Shown here one piece after another: positions 36,667-44,747 of a stretch of DNA of 64,000 nucleotides. The DNA lies in NCBI RefSeq assembly GCF_900101465.1, contig NZ_FMZM01000010.1:1-64000 (forward strand), given 5' to 3'. The position numbers were made by a program, and so were the translations under genes. Under the pieces are notes generated by a model. That model saw only the letters and a program-made list of their open reading frames with translations. It did no database searches and was not told where the DNA came from. Source of the DNA: Nocardioides lianchengensis. Lineage in GTDB: Bacteria > Actinomycetota > Actinomycetes > Propionibacteriales > Nocardioidaceae. Numbering within the stretch: position 1 is the stretch's first letter; every line of letters begins with the position of its first letter.

Positions 36667-38550
36667 TCACCACGACTCCGAGGAGTCGGTGGTCGGCGCG
36701 GCCGGCAGGGTGAGCACGAAGGCTCGGTCCCCCGCGTCGTACGACGCGTCTCCGCCCTGAGCCCGGGCCAGCTCGCGGACGATGTGGAGACCCAGGCCCG
36801 TGCCGCCACTGCTCGCGGTGGCGAACCGCTCGAACAGTCGCGACCGCATCTCGGGGGGCACCCCGTCCCCGGAGTCGCGCACGACGAGGTCGACGAGGTC
36901 GCCGCGCGGGCGCACGCCGACGTGGATCGGCGAGCGGCCGTGGCGCAGCGCGTTGGTCAGCAGGTTGTCCATCGCCTGCGTCAGCCTTCCGGGGTCGGCG
37001 AAGATCGTGGCGTCCCTGTCCCCATCAAGGAGCACCTCCGCCTGAGGATGCGCCTTCAGCAGCGTCGTCGCAAGCACGGACACGTGCTGTCGGACGGAGA
37101 TCTGCTCGGGCCGCAGGTCGAGCGAGCCCGCCTGGAGCCGCGACGTGGTCAGGAGGTCCGTGAGCAGCCGGTTGAGCTGCCCGGCGCTGGAGCTCATCCC
37201 GACCAGGAACTCTCCGCGCTCGGACTCGGACAGCTCCGCCCAGTGCCGGTGCAGCGTCTCCGCGGACATCGCCAGCACTCCCACGGGACCTCGCAGCTCG
37301 TGGGCCGTGACGGCGAGGAACTGGGCCTGGTCGTCGGCCACCCGCTGCAGGGTCTCGTTGGCCGACTCCAGGGCCTCGGCGGCGTGCAGCCGCTCGGTCA
37401 CGTCGCGCGTCACCTTCGCGAACCCGAGGTGTCGGCCGGTCTCGTCGCGCACGGTGGTGAGGGTGACCTGGGCCCAGAACCGGCTGCCGTCCTTGCGGAT
37501 CCGCCAGCCCTCCTCCTCGTAGCGCCCGTCCCGCAGCGCCATCTCCAGCTCGTGCTCGGGATGCCGGGCCCCCTGGACCTCGGGCGGGTAGAACACCCGG
37601 AAGTGCTGACCGACGATGTCGTCGGCGTGGTAGCCCGAGGTGCGCTGGGCCCCGATGTTCCAGCTGGCGACCCGACCGTCCGGGTCCAGCATGAAGATCG
37701 CGTAGTCCGCGACCGTCTCGACCAGCAGGCGGAAGCGCTGCTCGCTCTGCCGCAGCCGTCGCTCGGCCCCGCGCTGCGTGCTGACGTCCTGCGCCTGGAG
37801 GAAGAGGTAGAGGGGCGCACGGGCGGCATCGCGCACGGGCGTCACCGTGGCCAGCAGGGTGAGGCCCGGGCGACCGGTGACGGTGTGCTCGACCTGGACG
37901 GCGTCCTCGCCCCCGGCCACGATCCGATCCAGCACCGGGGCCAGGCCCTGCGCCTGGCCGTCCATCAGCTCGGTGTAGTCGAGACCGACGAGCTCGCCCA
38001 TGGTCCGGCCCGCGACCCGGGCGAGGCTCCGGTTGGCCCGGACGACCCGACCGGCGAGGGTCAGCGTCGCCATCCCGATCGCGGCGTCCTCGAAGACCTC
38101 GCGGAACCGCTCGACGTGCGCCTCGATGACCGGCTCGCCCGGCCCGGGGGCGGGAGGCCGGTCCGGCTCCGGGTTCTGGCCGTGCAGCACCGAGATCAGG
38201 TCGTCGACCAGGTTGCCCAGTGAGCCCGACTTCTGCAGGTACGCCGCCGCGCCGAGCACCCGGGCCTGGGCCTCCAGACCCTGCTCCTCGAAGCCGCTGT
38301 ACATCACCACGACGGTCTCCGGCGACGCCGCACGGATGCCGCGCAGGGCCTGGAGGCCGTCCATCCCGGGCATCGACACGTCGAGCAGCAGCAGGTCGGG
38401 CCGGTGCTGGGAGACCAGGTCGATGGCCTCCTGTCCGTCGGCACCCTCGGCCAGCACCTCGAGGCGTCGGGAGAGCATGATCCGGGTACGGAGCAGTCGG
38501 CGTACGTCGGCGGCGTCGTCCACGATGACGATGGTCGGCACCGGGCTCAT
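36667..38550 (-). CDS. Receiver-PAS-PAS hybrid histidine kinase
   Basis: 627 aa from ATG 38550, cytoplasmic (no membrane helices). N-terminal receiver (1-120; TIVIVDDAADVRRLL, Asp57 in LLLLDVSMPGMDG), PAS about 145-265, second PAS with PAC about 270-395 (SGYHADDIVGQHFRVFY), HisKA with the His in TAHELRGPVGVL (about 416), HATPase_c about 520-620 (NLLTNALRHG, GTGLGLHIVREL). A receiver at the N-terminus makes it a target of another kinase as well as a kinase. It is divergent from the sigma-factor gene at 38680, with an island repeat midway between. Confidence 0.9.
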   Translation of the reverse strand: MSPVPTIVIVDDAADVRRLLRTRIMLSRRLEVLAEGADGQEAIDLVSQHRPDLLLLDVSMPGMDGLQALRGIRAASPETVVVMYSGFEEQGLEAQARVLGAAAYLQKSGSLGNLVDDLISVLHGQNPEPDRPPAPGPGEPVIEAHVERFREVFEDAAIGMATLTLAGRVVRANRSLARVAGRTMGELVGLDYTELMDGQAQGLAPVLDRIVAGGEDAVQVEHTVTGRPGLTLLATVTPVRDAARAPLYLFLQAQDVSTQRGAERRLRQSEQRFRLLVETVADYAIFMLDPDGRVASWNIGAQRTSGYHADDIVGQHFRVFYPPEVQGARHPEHELEMALRDGRYEEEGWRIRKDGSRFWAQVTLTTVRDETGRHLGFAKVTRDVTERLHAAEALESANETLQRVADDQAQFLAVTAHELRGPVGVLAMSAETLHRHWAELSESERGEFLVGMSSSAGQLNRLLTDLLTTSRLQAGSLDLRPEQISVRQHVSVLATTLLKAHPQAEVLLDGDRDATIFADPGRLTQAMDNLLTNALRHGRSPIHVGVRPRGDLVDLVVRDSGDGVPPEMRSRLFERFATASSGGTGLGLHIVRELARAQGGDASYDAGDRAFVLTLPAAPTTDSSESW

Positions 38551-38611
38551 GGGCGCAGAACGTACCGGAGCCGAGCGACCGGCGCGTGTCTGGACCGGCC
38601 TGCGGTCCGAG

Positions 38612-38627
38612 TCACCCATGGGGGTGA
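38612..38627. promoter_or_regulatory. Island 16-nt repeat between kinase and sigma factor
   Basis: TCACCC-ATGG-GGGTGA, perfect arms, 53 nt before the sigma-factor ATG and 62 nt before the divergent kinase ATG. This is a symmetric position for an operator serving both genes. GGTC-N14-GGGTGA also reads as a weak SigB-type promoter toward the sigma gene. Confidence 0.5.
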
Positions 38628-38679
38628 AGTTTCCCTGGTTGGAGTTTCAACTGTGCGACTCACGGGGCAGGAGGACCTC

Positions 38680-39498
38680 ATGACCACTGGAGCGCTCCAC
38701 CGCGAAACGCCCGACGACGTCCGGCGGGAGAAGACCGCTTCCCTGCTGGCGGAGGCCGCGACCTGCTCCGACGAGCGGCGCACCCAGGTGCTCGACGAGG
38801 TCGTGGTGCTCAACCTCCAGGTCGCGCACGCCGTCGCCCGGCGGTTCCGGAACCGGGGTGTCGCCCTCGAGGACCTCGAGCAGGTGGCCGCCTGCGCGCT
38901 GGTCCGCGCCGCCCGCAAGTTCGACGTCGCGCAGGAGCGCGACTTCCTCAGCTACGCCGTGCCGACCATGTCCGGCGAGCTGAAGCGCTACTTCCGCGAC
39001 CACGGCTGGACCGTGCGGCCGCCGCGCCGGATTCAGGAGATCCACGCCAAGGTGCACCACCTGCGGCGCACCGGCAGCCACGACGGCTCCCCGATGCCGG
39101 CCGCCGACATCGCGGCCGAGCTCGACGTTCCCGTCTCCGACGTCCTAGAGGCCCTCGAGGCCCGCGGCTGCTTCCAGCCCGCCTCGCTCGACCACCCCGT
39201 GCGCGAGGAGGGCGACGTCACCGTCGGTGACCTGCTCACCCTCGACGACGAGGCGGACCGCGAGGCCCTTGAGGCCCGCGTGATGCTCCAGCCCGTGATG
39301 CGTCAGCTCTCCGAGCGCGACCGGCGGATCCTGCACCTCCGCTTCGCCGAGGACTGCACCCAGCAGCAGATCGGGGAGGAGCTGGGCGTCACCCAGATGC
39401 AGGTCTCGCGGCTGCTCAACCGGATCCTCGGCCAGATGCGCGACGACCTCACCGCGGAAGCCCCCCAGGGCGCCGGCCTGGCCTCCTCGCTGCGCTGA
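38680..39498 (+). CDS. SigB/SigF/SigG-family RNA polymerase sigma factor (copy 1)
   Basis: 272 aa from ATG 38680 (GAGGA 6 nt upstream). It has regions 1.2-4.2 of the stress/sporulation class: region 2 EQVAACALVRAARKFDVAQERDFLSYAVPTMSGELKRYFRDHGWTVRPPRR (a long block beginning about 70), region 3 about 135-205, and region 4 LSERDRRILHLRFAEDCTQQQIGEELGVTQMQVSRLL. Unlike the related factor at 43132, region 2 reads ACALVRAARKFD where most members have YEGLxKAVxRFD. It is convergent with nothing and is followed 14 nt later by a flavodoxin gene. Confidence 0.92.
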   Translation: MTTGALHRETPDDVRREKTASLLAEAATCSDERRTQVLDEVVVLNLQVAHAVARRFRNRGVALEDLEQVAACALVRAARKFDVAQERDFLSYAVPTMSGELKRYFRDHGWTVRPPRRIQEIHAKVHHLRRTGSHDGSPMPAADIAAELDVPVSDVLEALEARGCFQPASLDHPVREEGDVTVGDLLTLDDEADREALEARVMLQPVMRQLSERDRRILHLRFAEDCTQQQIGEELGVTQMQVSRLLNRILGQMRDDLTAEAPQGAGLASSLR

Positions 39499-39511
39499 CC
39501 TTCCTCGACCC

Positions 39512-39997
39512 GTGGCCCGGCTGCTGGTCGTCCACCACTCCCCGACGGCGTCGGTCAGTTCTCTGACCGACGCCGTCGTGGCAGGTGCCCAGGACGACGT
39601 GATCGAGGGGGTCGAGGTCGTGGTCCGTCCGGCCCTGGAGGCCACGGCGGACGACGTGCTCGCCGCCGACGGCTGCCTGCTCGGCACGCCGGCGAACTTC
39701 GGGTACATGAGCGGCGCGCTCAAGCACTTCTTCGACACGGTCTTCCTGGAGATCGGCGGCTCGTTGTCGGACCACGGCTCGGCCTCGGGGAGCGACGGCG
39801 GCCACAAGCCGTTCGGGCTCTACGTCCACGGCCGCTACGACACGGCTGGGGCGGTTCGCTCGGTCCTGTCCATCGTGAGTGCCTTGCCGTGGCGACAGGC
39901 TGCCAACGTGCTGGACGTACTCGGTGACGTCACCGAGACCGACGTAGCGGCTGCCTACGAACTCGGCGCGACCCTGTCGGCCCTGGTGAGTGGGTGA
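39512..39997 (+). CDS. Flavodoxin / NAD(P)H-dependent FMN reductase-like protein
   Basis: 161 aa, GTG 39512. Flavodoxin-like fold: first strand and phosphate loop LLVVHHSPTASVSSLTDAV, FMN-isoalloxazine loop GTPANFGYMSGALKHFFDT (about 58-76), and KPFGLYVHGRYDTAGAVRSV. It is a probable electron carrier or quinone/FMN reductase downstream of the sigma factor and likely co-transcribed. A damaged second copy follows at 40134-40422. Confidence 0.85.
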   Translation: MARLLVVHHSPTASVSSLTDAVVAGAQDDVIEGVEVVVRPALEATADDVLAADGCLLGTPANFGYMSGALKHFFDTVFLEIGGSLSDHGSASGSDGGHKPFGLYVHGRYDTAGAVRSVLSIVSALPWRQAANVLDVLGDVTETDVAAAYELGATLSALVSG

Positions 39998-40133
39998 GTC
40001 CCGGGTCCGGAGCGGACTACATGAGGCCCCGCGCGGGCCACGCGTGCGATCGCCCCGTGAGTCGCTCCTTACTCACTCCGGTTCGGCGAACCTCGGGCGC
40101 CCCGGGGACGCCTGTTGTCGGGACATGACCATC

Positions 40134-40422
40134 GTCGCAGGTCACGACGACAAGTTCATCCACCATGGACGACGTCGCAGGTCGGCTCGCGTAGCAGCAC
40201 TTCTTCGGAACGCAGCGGCGGCCGGAAGCCGTTCGGCCTCTACGTCCATGGTCGGTACGACACGACCGGTGCGGTGCGGTGCGCTCGGTCCTCGCGATCG
40301 TCGGCGCCCTGAGCTGGCGCCAGTCGGCCGAGATCCTCGAGGTCGTCGGCGACGTCGGCCCCGAACAGCACGAAGCCGCCTACGGCCTGGGTGGCACCGT
40401 GGCGGCTCTGCTCACGCGGTGA
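40134..40422 (+). pseudogene. Decayed tandem copy of the flavodoxin gene
   Basis: Residues KPFGLYVHGRYDTTGAVR are read at 40225-40275. The frame is then broken by a 5-nt duplication, GCGGT-GCGGT at 40271-40280. Removing one unit restores SVLAIVGALSWRQSAEILEV and runs on to LLTR and a TGA at 40422, aligning to the C-terminal half of the intact gene. Upstream, 40134-40220 matches scattered pieces of the intact gene (around its VVAGAQDDVIEG and KHFF codons), with an internal deletion. The copy has no usable start. Confidence 0.85.
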
Positions 40423-40432
40423 GGCGGTCGGG

Positions 40433-40777
40433 TCAGGCGACGACCGGGTTGTCGGGCGGGGTGTTCTCCTCGTCGACGGTCTCGCGGTAGGGCAGCGCAC
40501 AGACCATGAGGACACGCTGGGCGATGGTGCCCGGAGCGGCGACCAGGGACAGCGAGGCACCGTTCTGCTCGCTGGAGCGCATCGCCGCCACCAGCACGCT
40601 CACGGCGACGCTGGGGAGGTAGTCGGCGTCGGTCAGGTCGACCGACAATGAGGTGGTGTAGTCCGCGGTCTGCTCCCGCAGGGCGTTGCGGAGCGCGATG
40701 ACGGCGTACTCGTCGACGGACCCGCTGACGGTCAGGAGACCCGGGCTGGGCGTTGCCGAGAACGGCCTTTCTTCCAT
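40433..40777 (-). CDS. STAS-domain anti-sigma factor antagonist (RsbV/SpoIIAA-like)
   Basis: 114 aa, ATG 40777. A single STAS domain: LLTVSGSVDEYAVIALRNALREQ, SVDLTDADYLPSVAVSVLVAAM with Ser at the usual phosphorylation position (about 56), and a C-terminal ALPYRETVDEE. The end (IAQRVLMVCALPY) closely resembles the STAS domain at the end of the neighbouring phosphatase (AQHVLELVRLPY), so the two are duplicates. When unphosphorylated it should bind an anti-sigma ATPase and free a sigma factor. An island repeat lies 46 nt upstream. Confidence 0.88.
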   Translation of the reverse strand: MEERPFSATPSPGLLTVSGSVDEYAVIALRNALREQTADYTTSLSVDLTDADYLPSVAVSVLVAAMRSSEQNGASLSLVAAPGTIAQRVLMVCALPYRETVDEENTPPDNPVVA

Positions 40778-40822
40778 AGCCCGACCCTAGGCTGTCCAGA
40801 CCAGGGCGTACAGCCAGGGCCC

Positions 40823-40838
40823 TCACCCTCCGGGGTGA
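40823..40838 (-). promoter_or_regulatory. Island 16-nt repeat upstream of the STAS gene
   Basis: TCACCC-TCCG-GGGTGA, perfect arms, 46 nt upstream of ATG 40777 and 36 nt past the phosphatase stop. It could also serve as a weak hairpin terminator for the phosphatase gene, but the stem is only 6 bp. Confidence 0.5.
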
Positions 40839-40873
40839 AAACCTCCTGGTCCGGTGCACTTCTCGGGAAATGC

Positions 40874-42826
40874 TCAGGTTGCGGGCGGTACCTCGTGGTC
40901 GGAGGCGTACGGCAGCCGCACCAGCTCCAGGACGTGCTGGGCCGGCGAGCCGGCCGGCGCCACGAGGGTCAGGCCGGACCCGTCGTCGCGGCCCGGGATC
41001 ATCTCGTCATACAGGACCTGGACGCCGGCGCTGCCCAGGTGGGTCACGCCCCCCAGATCGACGACGACGCCGATGGTCCCGCCCCGGGTCGCGTGGGAGA
41101 GGCGACGCCGCAACTCGTCGGCGGACCGGTGATCGAGGGTCCCGCGCAACCGGACGATGGTGCCGTCGTGCTCCATCTCCATCGGGGCGGAGGTGACGAC
41201 CGCAGCGGTGGCGGTGCCCTTCAGCAGGTCGACCGGCGTGCTCGGTCGCTGGCGCAGCACCGCCCGGGTTCCGTGCGCGTCGTGGGTGACGTGGAGGTCG
41301 TCGGTGAAGCCGCTGGCCATCGCCAGGCCGCGACCGCGACCGCCGGCCGGCCCCGGACGCCGCCAGGTCCCGCGGTCGGCCACCTCGATCTCGACCAGTC
41401 CCCCAGGCACCAGGCAGGCCGTCACCGAGACGATCGCCTCTTGGCGCGAGCGCTCGGGCTCGTAGGCGTGCTCGACCGAGTTGCTGACCAGCTCGCCGAC
41501 CGCGTGCTGCAGGGCCAGCTCGTCGATCTGGCCGACGCCGAGGTCGGCGAGCCAGTCGCCGAGGTTCTGGCGAACGGCTCGCAGGGTGTCGGGGAACGCA
41601 GGCACGGTCATCTGCAGCGGCTCCGGCAGCCGGACCCGGCGTACGGCGAGCACGGTGATGTCGTCGTCGTACCCGGAGGAGGCGGTGAGCTGCTCGACGG
41701 CGGCCCGGGCCAGACGCTGCACGACGCGCTCCCCGCCGCCCGGCTCCTCTTGTCGTACGGCGTCGGCCGCGACCCGGGCCAGGTCGAGGGTGTTCTCGCC
41801 GGGCGAGCGACCGGGCCGCTCGACCAGGCCGTCGCTGTAGAGCAGCACGATGTCGTCGACGGCGAGTCGGTGCTCGGCCAGGACGAAGGGCAGTCCCGAC
41901 CCGAGGGCGCCCGACCCCGTGACCGGGAGGTACGTCGCACCGCCGGCGGCCGAGACCACCAACGGAGGCGGGTGGCCGGCCGTGCAGTACGTCAGGGTGC
42001 CGGCCTCGGGGTCGATCAGCGCGGCGCAGACCGTCGCCGCGCGAGCCTGCGGGACCCGGCCCGCGCGCCGCTCGAGCAGCTCCAGGGCGGCCACCAGGTC
42101 ACCGTCGGGACGCACCCGCTCCTCGAAGAGCGTGCGCAGCTCGCCCATCACGACGGTGGCGCGGACGCCATGACCGACCACGTCGCCAACGACGACCACG
42201 ATCCGTCCGTCGGGCAGCGCGATGGCGTCGAACCAGTCGCCGCCGGCCCGGGCGCCGTCCTCGGCGAGCAGGTATCGGGCCGCCAGCTCGACGCCCGGCG
42301 CGAGCGGAAGGCCCTCGGGCAGCAGCGCGTCGTGGAGGTCCACCAGGTTGTCGCGAGCCAGGTCGAGGCGGTGCTGCAGATCCTGGACCTGCTGCTCCGC
42401 GCGGATGCGGAACAGCTCACGCTCGGTCACGTCGACCGCCTGCGTCACGACGCCGCGCACAGTGCCGTCACCGGCGCGGCTCGGCACCATCGAGAAGCTG
42501 AGCCAGCCGTCGACGTCGTCCCCCTCGACCGCGGCGACGCGCCACACCTGGTCGACCACCGGCCGCCCCGTCCGGAAGGTCTGCTCGGTCCAGTCGCGGA
42601 TCCGCTCGGTGTCGGGGGCCTGCAGCGCCTCCGCCACGGGCTGCCCGACGCGGTCGCCGTAGACCTGTCGGGCGGCGTCGTTCAGCGCGGTGATGACCAG
42701 GTCGGGCCCCTCGCAGACGGCGAGCAGCGACGGAGCCCGCTCGAAGGCGGCGAGCACCGAGTCGGTGTCGGTATCGGCTCCGAGCAGGTCGTCGAGCTGA
42801 GCCCTGAGCTCGTCGTCCGTGCTCAC
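40874..42826 (-). CDS. PAS-PP2C(SpoIIE)-HATPase-STAS fusion, complete partner switch
   Basis: 650 aa from GTG 42826 (GGGAGGGAGC upstream). Domains are: PAS about 20-135; short coiled linker; SpoIIE/RsbU-type PP2C phosphatase about 165-397 (GGDWFDA and VVGDVVGHGV metal Asp residues, SSGYDDDITVLAV); RsbW-like HATPase about 403-525 (HAVGELVSNSVEHAYE, GGRGRGLAMASG); STAS about 543-640 (VVVDLGGVTHLGSAGVQVL with the phosphorylatable Ser). One chain thus holds sensor, phosphatase, anti-sigma kinase and antagonist. It faces the sigma gene at 43132 across a promoter region with SigB-type boxes. Confidence 0.92.
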   Translation of the reverse strand: MSTDDELRAQLDDLLGADTDTDSVLAAFERAPSLLAVCEGPDLVITALNDAARQVYGDRVGQPVAEALQAPDTERIRDWTEQTFRTGRPVVDQVWRVAAVEGDDVDGWLSFSMVPSRAGDGTVRGVVTQAVDVTERELFRIRAEQQVQDLQHRLDLARDNLVDLHDALLPEGLPLAPGVELAARYLLAEDGARAGGDWFDAIALPDGRIVVVVGDVVGHGVRATVVMGELRTLFEERVRPDGDLVAALELLERRAGRVPQARAATVCAALIDPEAGTLTYCTAGHPPPLVVSAAGGATYLPVTGSGALGSGLPFVLAEHRLAVDDIVLLYSDGLVERPGRSPGENTLDLARVAADAVRQEEPGGGERVVQRLARAAVEQLTASSGYDDDITVLAVRRVRLPEPLQMTVPAFPDTLRAVRQNLGDWLADLGVGQIDELALQHAVGELVSNSVEHAYEPERSRQEAIVSVTACLVPGGLVEIEVADRGTWRRPGPAGGRGRGLAMASGFTDDLHVTHDAHGTRAVLRQRPSTPVDLLKGTATAAVVTSAPMEMEHDGTIVRLRGTLDHRSADELRRRLSHATRGGTIGVVVDLGGVTHLGSAGVQVLYDEMIPGRDDGSGLTLVAPAGSPAQHVLELVRLPYASDHEVPPAT

Positions 42827-42913
42827 GCGCCGCTCCCTCCCTGGTCCGCTGGTGGTCCGCTGAATCCTGCCCGAACGGATCTCCGTCGGGCCCGTCGGGC
42901 GGTCGCCCTGAGG

Positions 42914-42938
42914 TAACCCTTGGTCGCCCAGGCGAAAC
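42914..42938 (-). promoter_or_regulatory. SigB/SigF-type promoter for the phosphatase fusion
   Basis: Minus strand: -35 GTTTC (42938-42934), 14-nt spacer, -10 GGGTTA (42919-42914), 88 nt before the GTG. It matches the GTTT-N14/15-GGGTA class recognised by SigB/SigF-family factors. The 16-nt repeat at 42942-42957 abuts the -35, where an activator would sit. Confidence 0.55.
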
Positions 42939-42941
42939 GCG

Positions 42942-42957
42942 CCACCCGATCGGGTGG
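42942..42957. promoter_or_regulatory. Island 16-nt repeat between divergent phosphatase and sigma promoters
   Basis: CCACCC-GATC-GGGTGG, a perfect palindrome. It lies between the -35 boxes of the leftward (42938) and rightward (42974) SigB-type promoters. The 305-nt gap 42827-43131 otherwise holds the two promoters and a leader of about 125 nt for the sigma gene, with no further ORF. Confidence 0.5.
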
Positions 42958-42973
42958 TTTCCCCGAGAACGAC

Positions 42974-42999
42974 GGTTGTCTGGACCAGCGCCGGGGTAG
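42974..42999 (+). promoter_or_regulatory. SigB/SigF-type promoter for the sigma factor at 43132
   Basis: -35 GGTTG (42974-42978), 15-nt spacer, -10 GGGTAG (42994-42999). Consistent with autoregulation by a SigB/SigF-family factor, as is usual for this class. Confidence 0.6.
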
Positions 43000-43131
43000 G
43001 AGCGGAACAGGTGTACACCGTGTCGGGTTGCACTCCTCGCTCCCTCCGGTAGCGTCGAGATCTGGAACGGCTGCTGCACCACCTCGCTGGAGCAGACCGG
43101 CGAGGGCACCATCTCGGGATGGGAACGCTCC

Positions 43132-43971
43132 ATGACCGCTTCGACCGTTACGAACGACGCCACGACCGACCGTCGCCGCTCTGAGGCGCGAGCCACCGGC
43201 TCGCGGGACGGTGATCGCGGCCTGACCCGCCAGCAGCGGTCCGAGCGGACCGCCGAGTTGCTCGACCTCGCCTGCGACGCCGACGAGACGACACGCCGCG
43301 AGTTGCTCGACGAGGTCGTGCTGATCAACCGCGGGGTCGCGGAGGCCGTCGCCTCGCGCTACCGCAACCGCGGGATCGCCCAGGACGACCTGGTGCAGGT
43401 CGCCTACGAGGGCCTGACCAAGGCCGTCCTGCGGTTCGACCCGCGGCTGCGCAACGACCTGCTCACCTACGCGGTCCCCACCATCCGCGGCGAGCTGCAG
43501 CGCTACTTCCGCGACCAAGGCTGGACGGTCCGCCCGCCGCGCCGGGTCCAGGAGCTGCAGTGGCGGGTCAACCACGCCCTGGAGGACCTGGGCCAGCGGC
43601 TCGGCCGCGAGCCGACCGACGTCGAGGTCATGGACCATCTCGATATCGACGTCGACGAGTACCGCGAGGCGATCGAGGCCTTCGGCTGCTTCCAACCCAC
43701 GTCCCTCGACCTGCCGATCGGTCAGGAGTCCCCGACCACCCTCGGCGCCCTGATCCCCGACGACGACCACGACCGCGACGCCGCAGACGCGCGGGTCGCC
43801 CTGGCGCCCGTCGTACGACGGCTCTCCGAGCGGGACCGCCGCATCCTCTACCTGCGCTTCTTCGAGGACCGCACGCAGGAGGAGATCGGTGCCGACCTCG
43901 GGGTCACCCAGATGCAGGTCTCGCGGCTGCTGTCGCGGATCCTGCAGAACATGCGCGACGAGGTCGGCTGA
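43132..43971 (+). CDS. SigB/SigF/SigG-family RNA polymerase sigma factor (copy 2)
   Basis: 279 aa, ATG 43132. Region 2 (about 68-125): IAQDDLVQVAYEGLTKAVLRFDP, LLTYAVPTIRGELQRYFRDQGWTVRPPRRVQELQ. Region 3 (about 145-200) ends in FGCFQPTSLDLPIGQ. Region 4 (about 225-275): LSERDRRILYLRFFEDRTQEEIGADLGVTQMQVSRLLSRIL. It has the intact YEGL motif, unlike copy 1, and is therefore the more canonical factor. Likely held by an RsbW-like ATPase from this island and released by a STAS protein. Followed 6 nt later by the GAF-ANTAR gene. Confidence 0.94.
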   Translation: MTASTVTNDATTDRRRSEARATGSRDGDRGLTRQQRSERTAELLDLACDADETTRRELLDEVVLINRGVAEAVASRYRNRGIAQDDLVQVAYEGLTKAVLRFDPRLRNDLLTYAVPTIRGELQRYFRDQGWTVRPPRRVQELQWRVNHALEDLGQRLGREPTDVEVMDHLDIDVDEYREAIEAFGCFQPTSLDLPIGQESPTTLGALIPDDDHDRDAADARVALAPVVRRLSERDRRILYLRFFEDRTQEEIGADLGVTQMQVSRLLSRILQNMRDEVG

Positions 43972-43977
43972 GGTCCG

Positions 43978-44709
43978 ATGAGCGACGGCATGCGGCTGGC
44001 GGCGTACTTCGCCCAGGTCGCCGAGGACCTGCTCGCCGACCCCGGCGAGGTCACGTTCGAGCGCGTGGTCCGGCGCGCCGTCGACGTCGTACCGGCCGCC
44101 GATCACTGCGGCATCACCCTGCGGCAACGGCGCGGCCGGGCCGAGAACGTCGCGGCGACCGACGACCTCGTCGTCGCCGTCGACGCTGCGCAGTACTCCC
44201 TCGGCGAGGGGCCGTGCCTCGATGCCGCGTTCGAGGCGGGGAGCCGGATCGCCCACGACCTCCACGCCGACGACCGCTGGCCGCGGTGGTCCCGGGTCGC
44301 GCTCGACCACGGGGTGCGCTCGGTCCTGGCCATCCGGCTGCACGCCGGCGACCGGACCCTCGGCGCCCTCAACCTGTACGCCGCGCGCTCCGGCGCGTTC
44401 GACACCGACACGGTGGACACCGCGCTGATCTTCGCCACCCACGCGGCCGAGGCACTCAGCCAGGCGCGCCTGGTCAGCAACCTGGAGGCCGCGCTCGAGT
44501 CGCGGCACGACATCGGGATGGCCCAGGGCGTCCTGGCCGTGCGGTACGACGTGTCGTACGAAGCGGCGTTCACCGTCCTGCAGCGCTTCTCCAACGACAA
44601 CAACGTCAAGCTGCGCGAGGTCGCCCAGATGGTCCTGGAGTCCCGCGAGCTGCCGGTTCTCGGCGCGGCTCGCGTCGACGCCCCGCTCGGCGACCTGGAC
44701 CCCGCCTGA
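43978..44709 (+). CDS. GAF-ANTAR domain RNA-binding antiterminator
   Basis: 243 aa, ATG 43978. GAF sensor domain about 15-165 (YSLGEGPCLDAAFEAGSRIAHDL, VRSVLAIRLHAGDRTLGALNLYA), then an ANTAR domain about 170-230 (LEAALESRHDIGMAQGVLAVRYDVSYEAAF). ANTAR proteins bind paired RNA hairpins and prevent termination. No histidine kinase is fused. It forms an operon with the sigma factor and links partner switching to post-initiation control. Confidence 0.9.
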   Translation: MSDGMRLAAYFAQVAEDLLADPGEVTFERVVRRAVDVVPAADHCGITLRQRRGRAENVAATDDLVVAVDAAQYSLGEGPCLDAAFEAGSRIAHDLHADDRWPRWSRVALDHGVRSVLAIRLHAGDRTLGALNLYAARSGAFDTDTVDTALIFATHAAEALSQARLVSNLEAALESRHDIGMAQGVLAVRYDVSYEAAFTVLQRFSNDNNVKLREVAQMVLESRELPVLGAARVDAPLGDLDPA

Positions 44710-44747
44710 TCAGGGCCGGCCAGGGTCCCGCGGGTAGCATCGCGCCC

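Noticed and set aside
38645..38670. GTTTC-N15-GGGGCA as sigma copy 1 promoter
   Set aside because: The -10 would overlap the ribosome-binding site used for ATG 38680, and it deviates from GGGTA.
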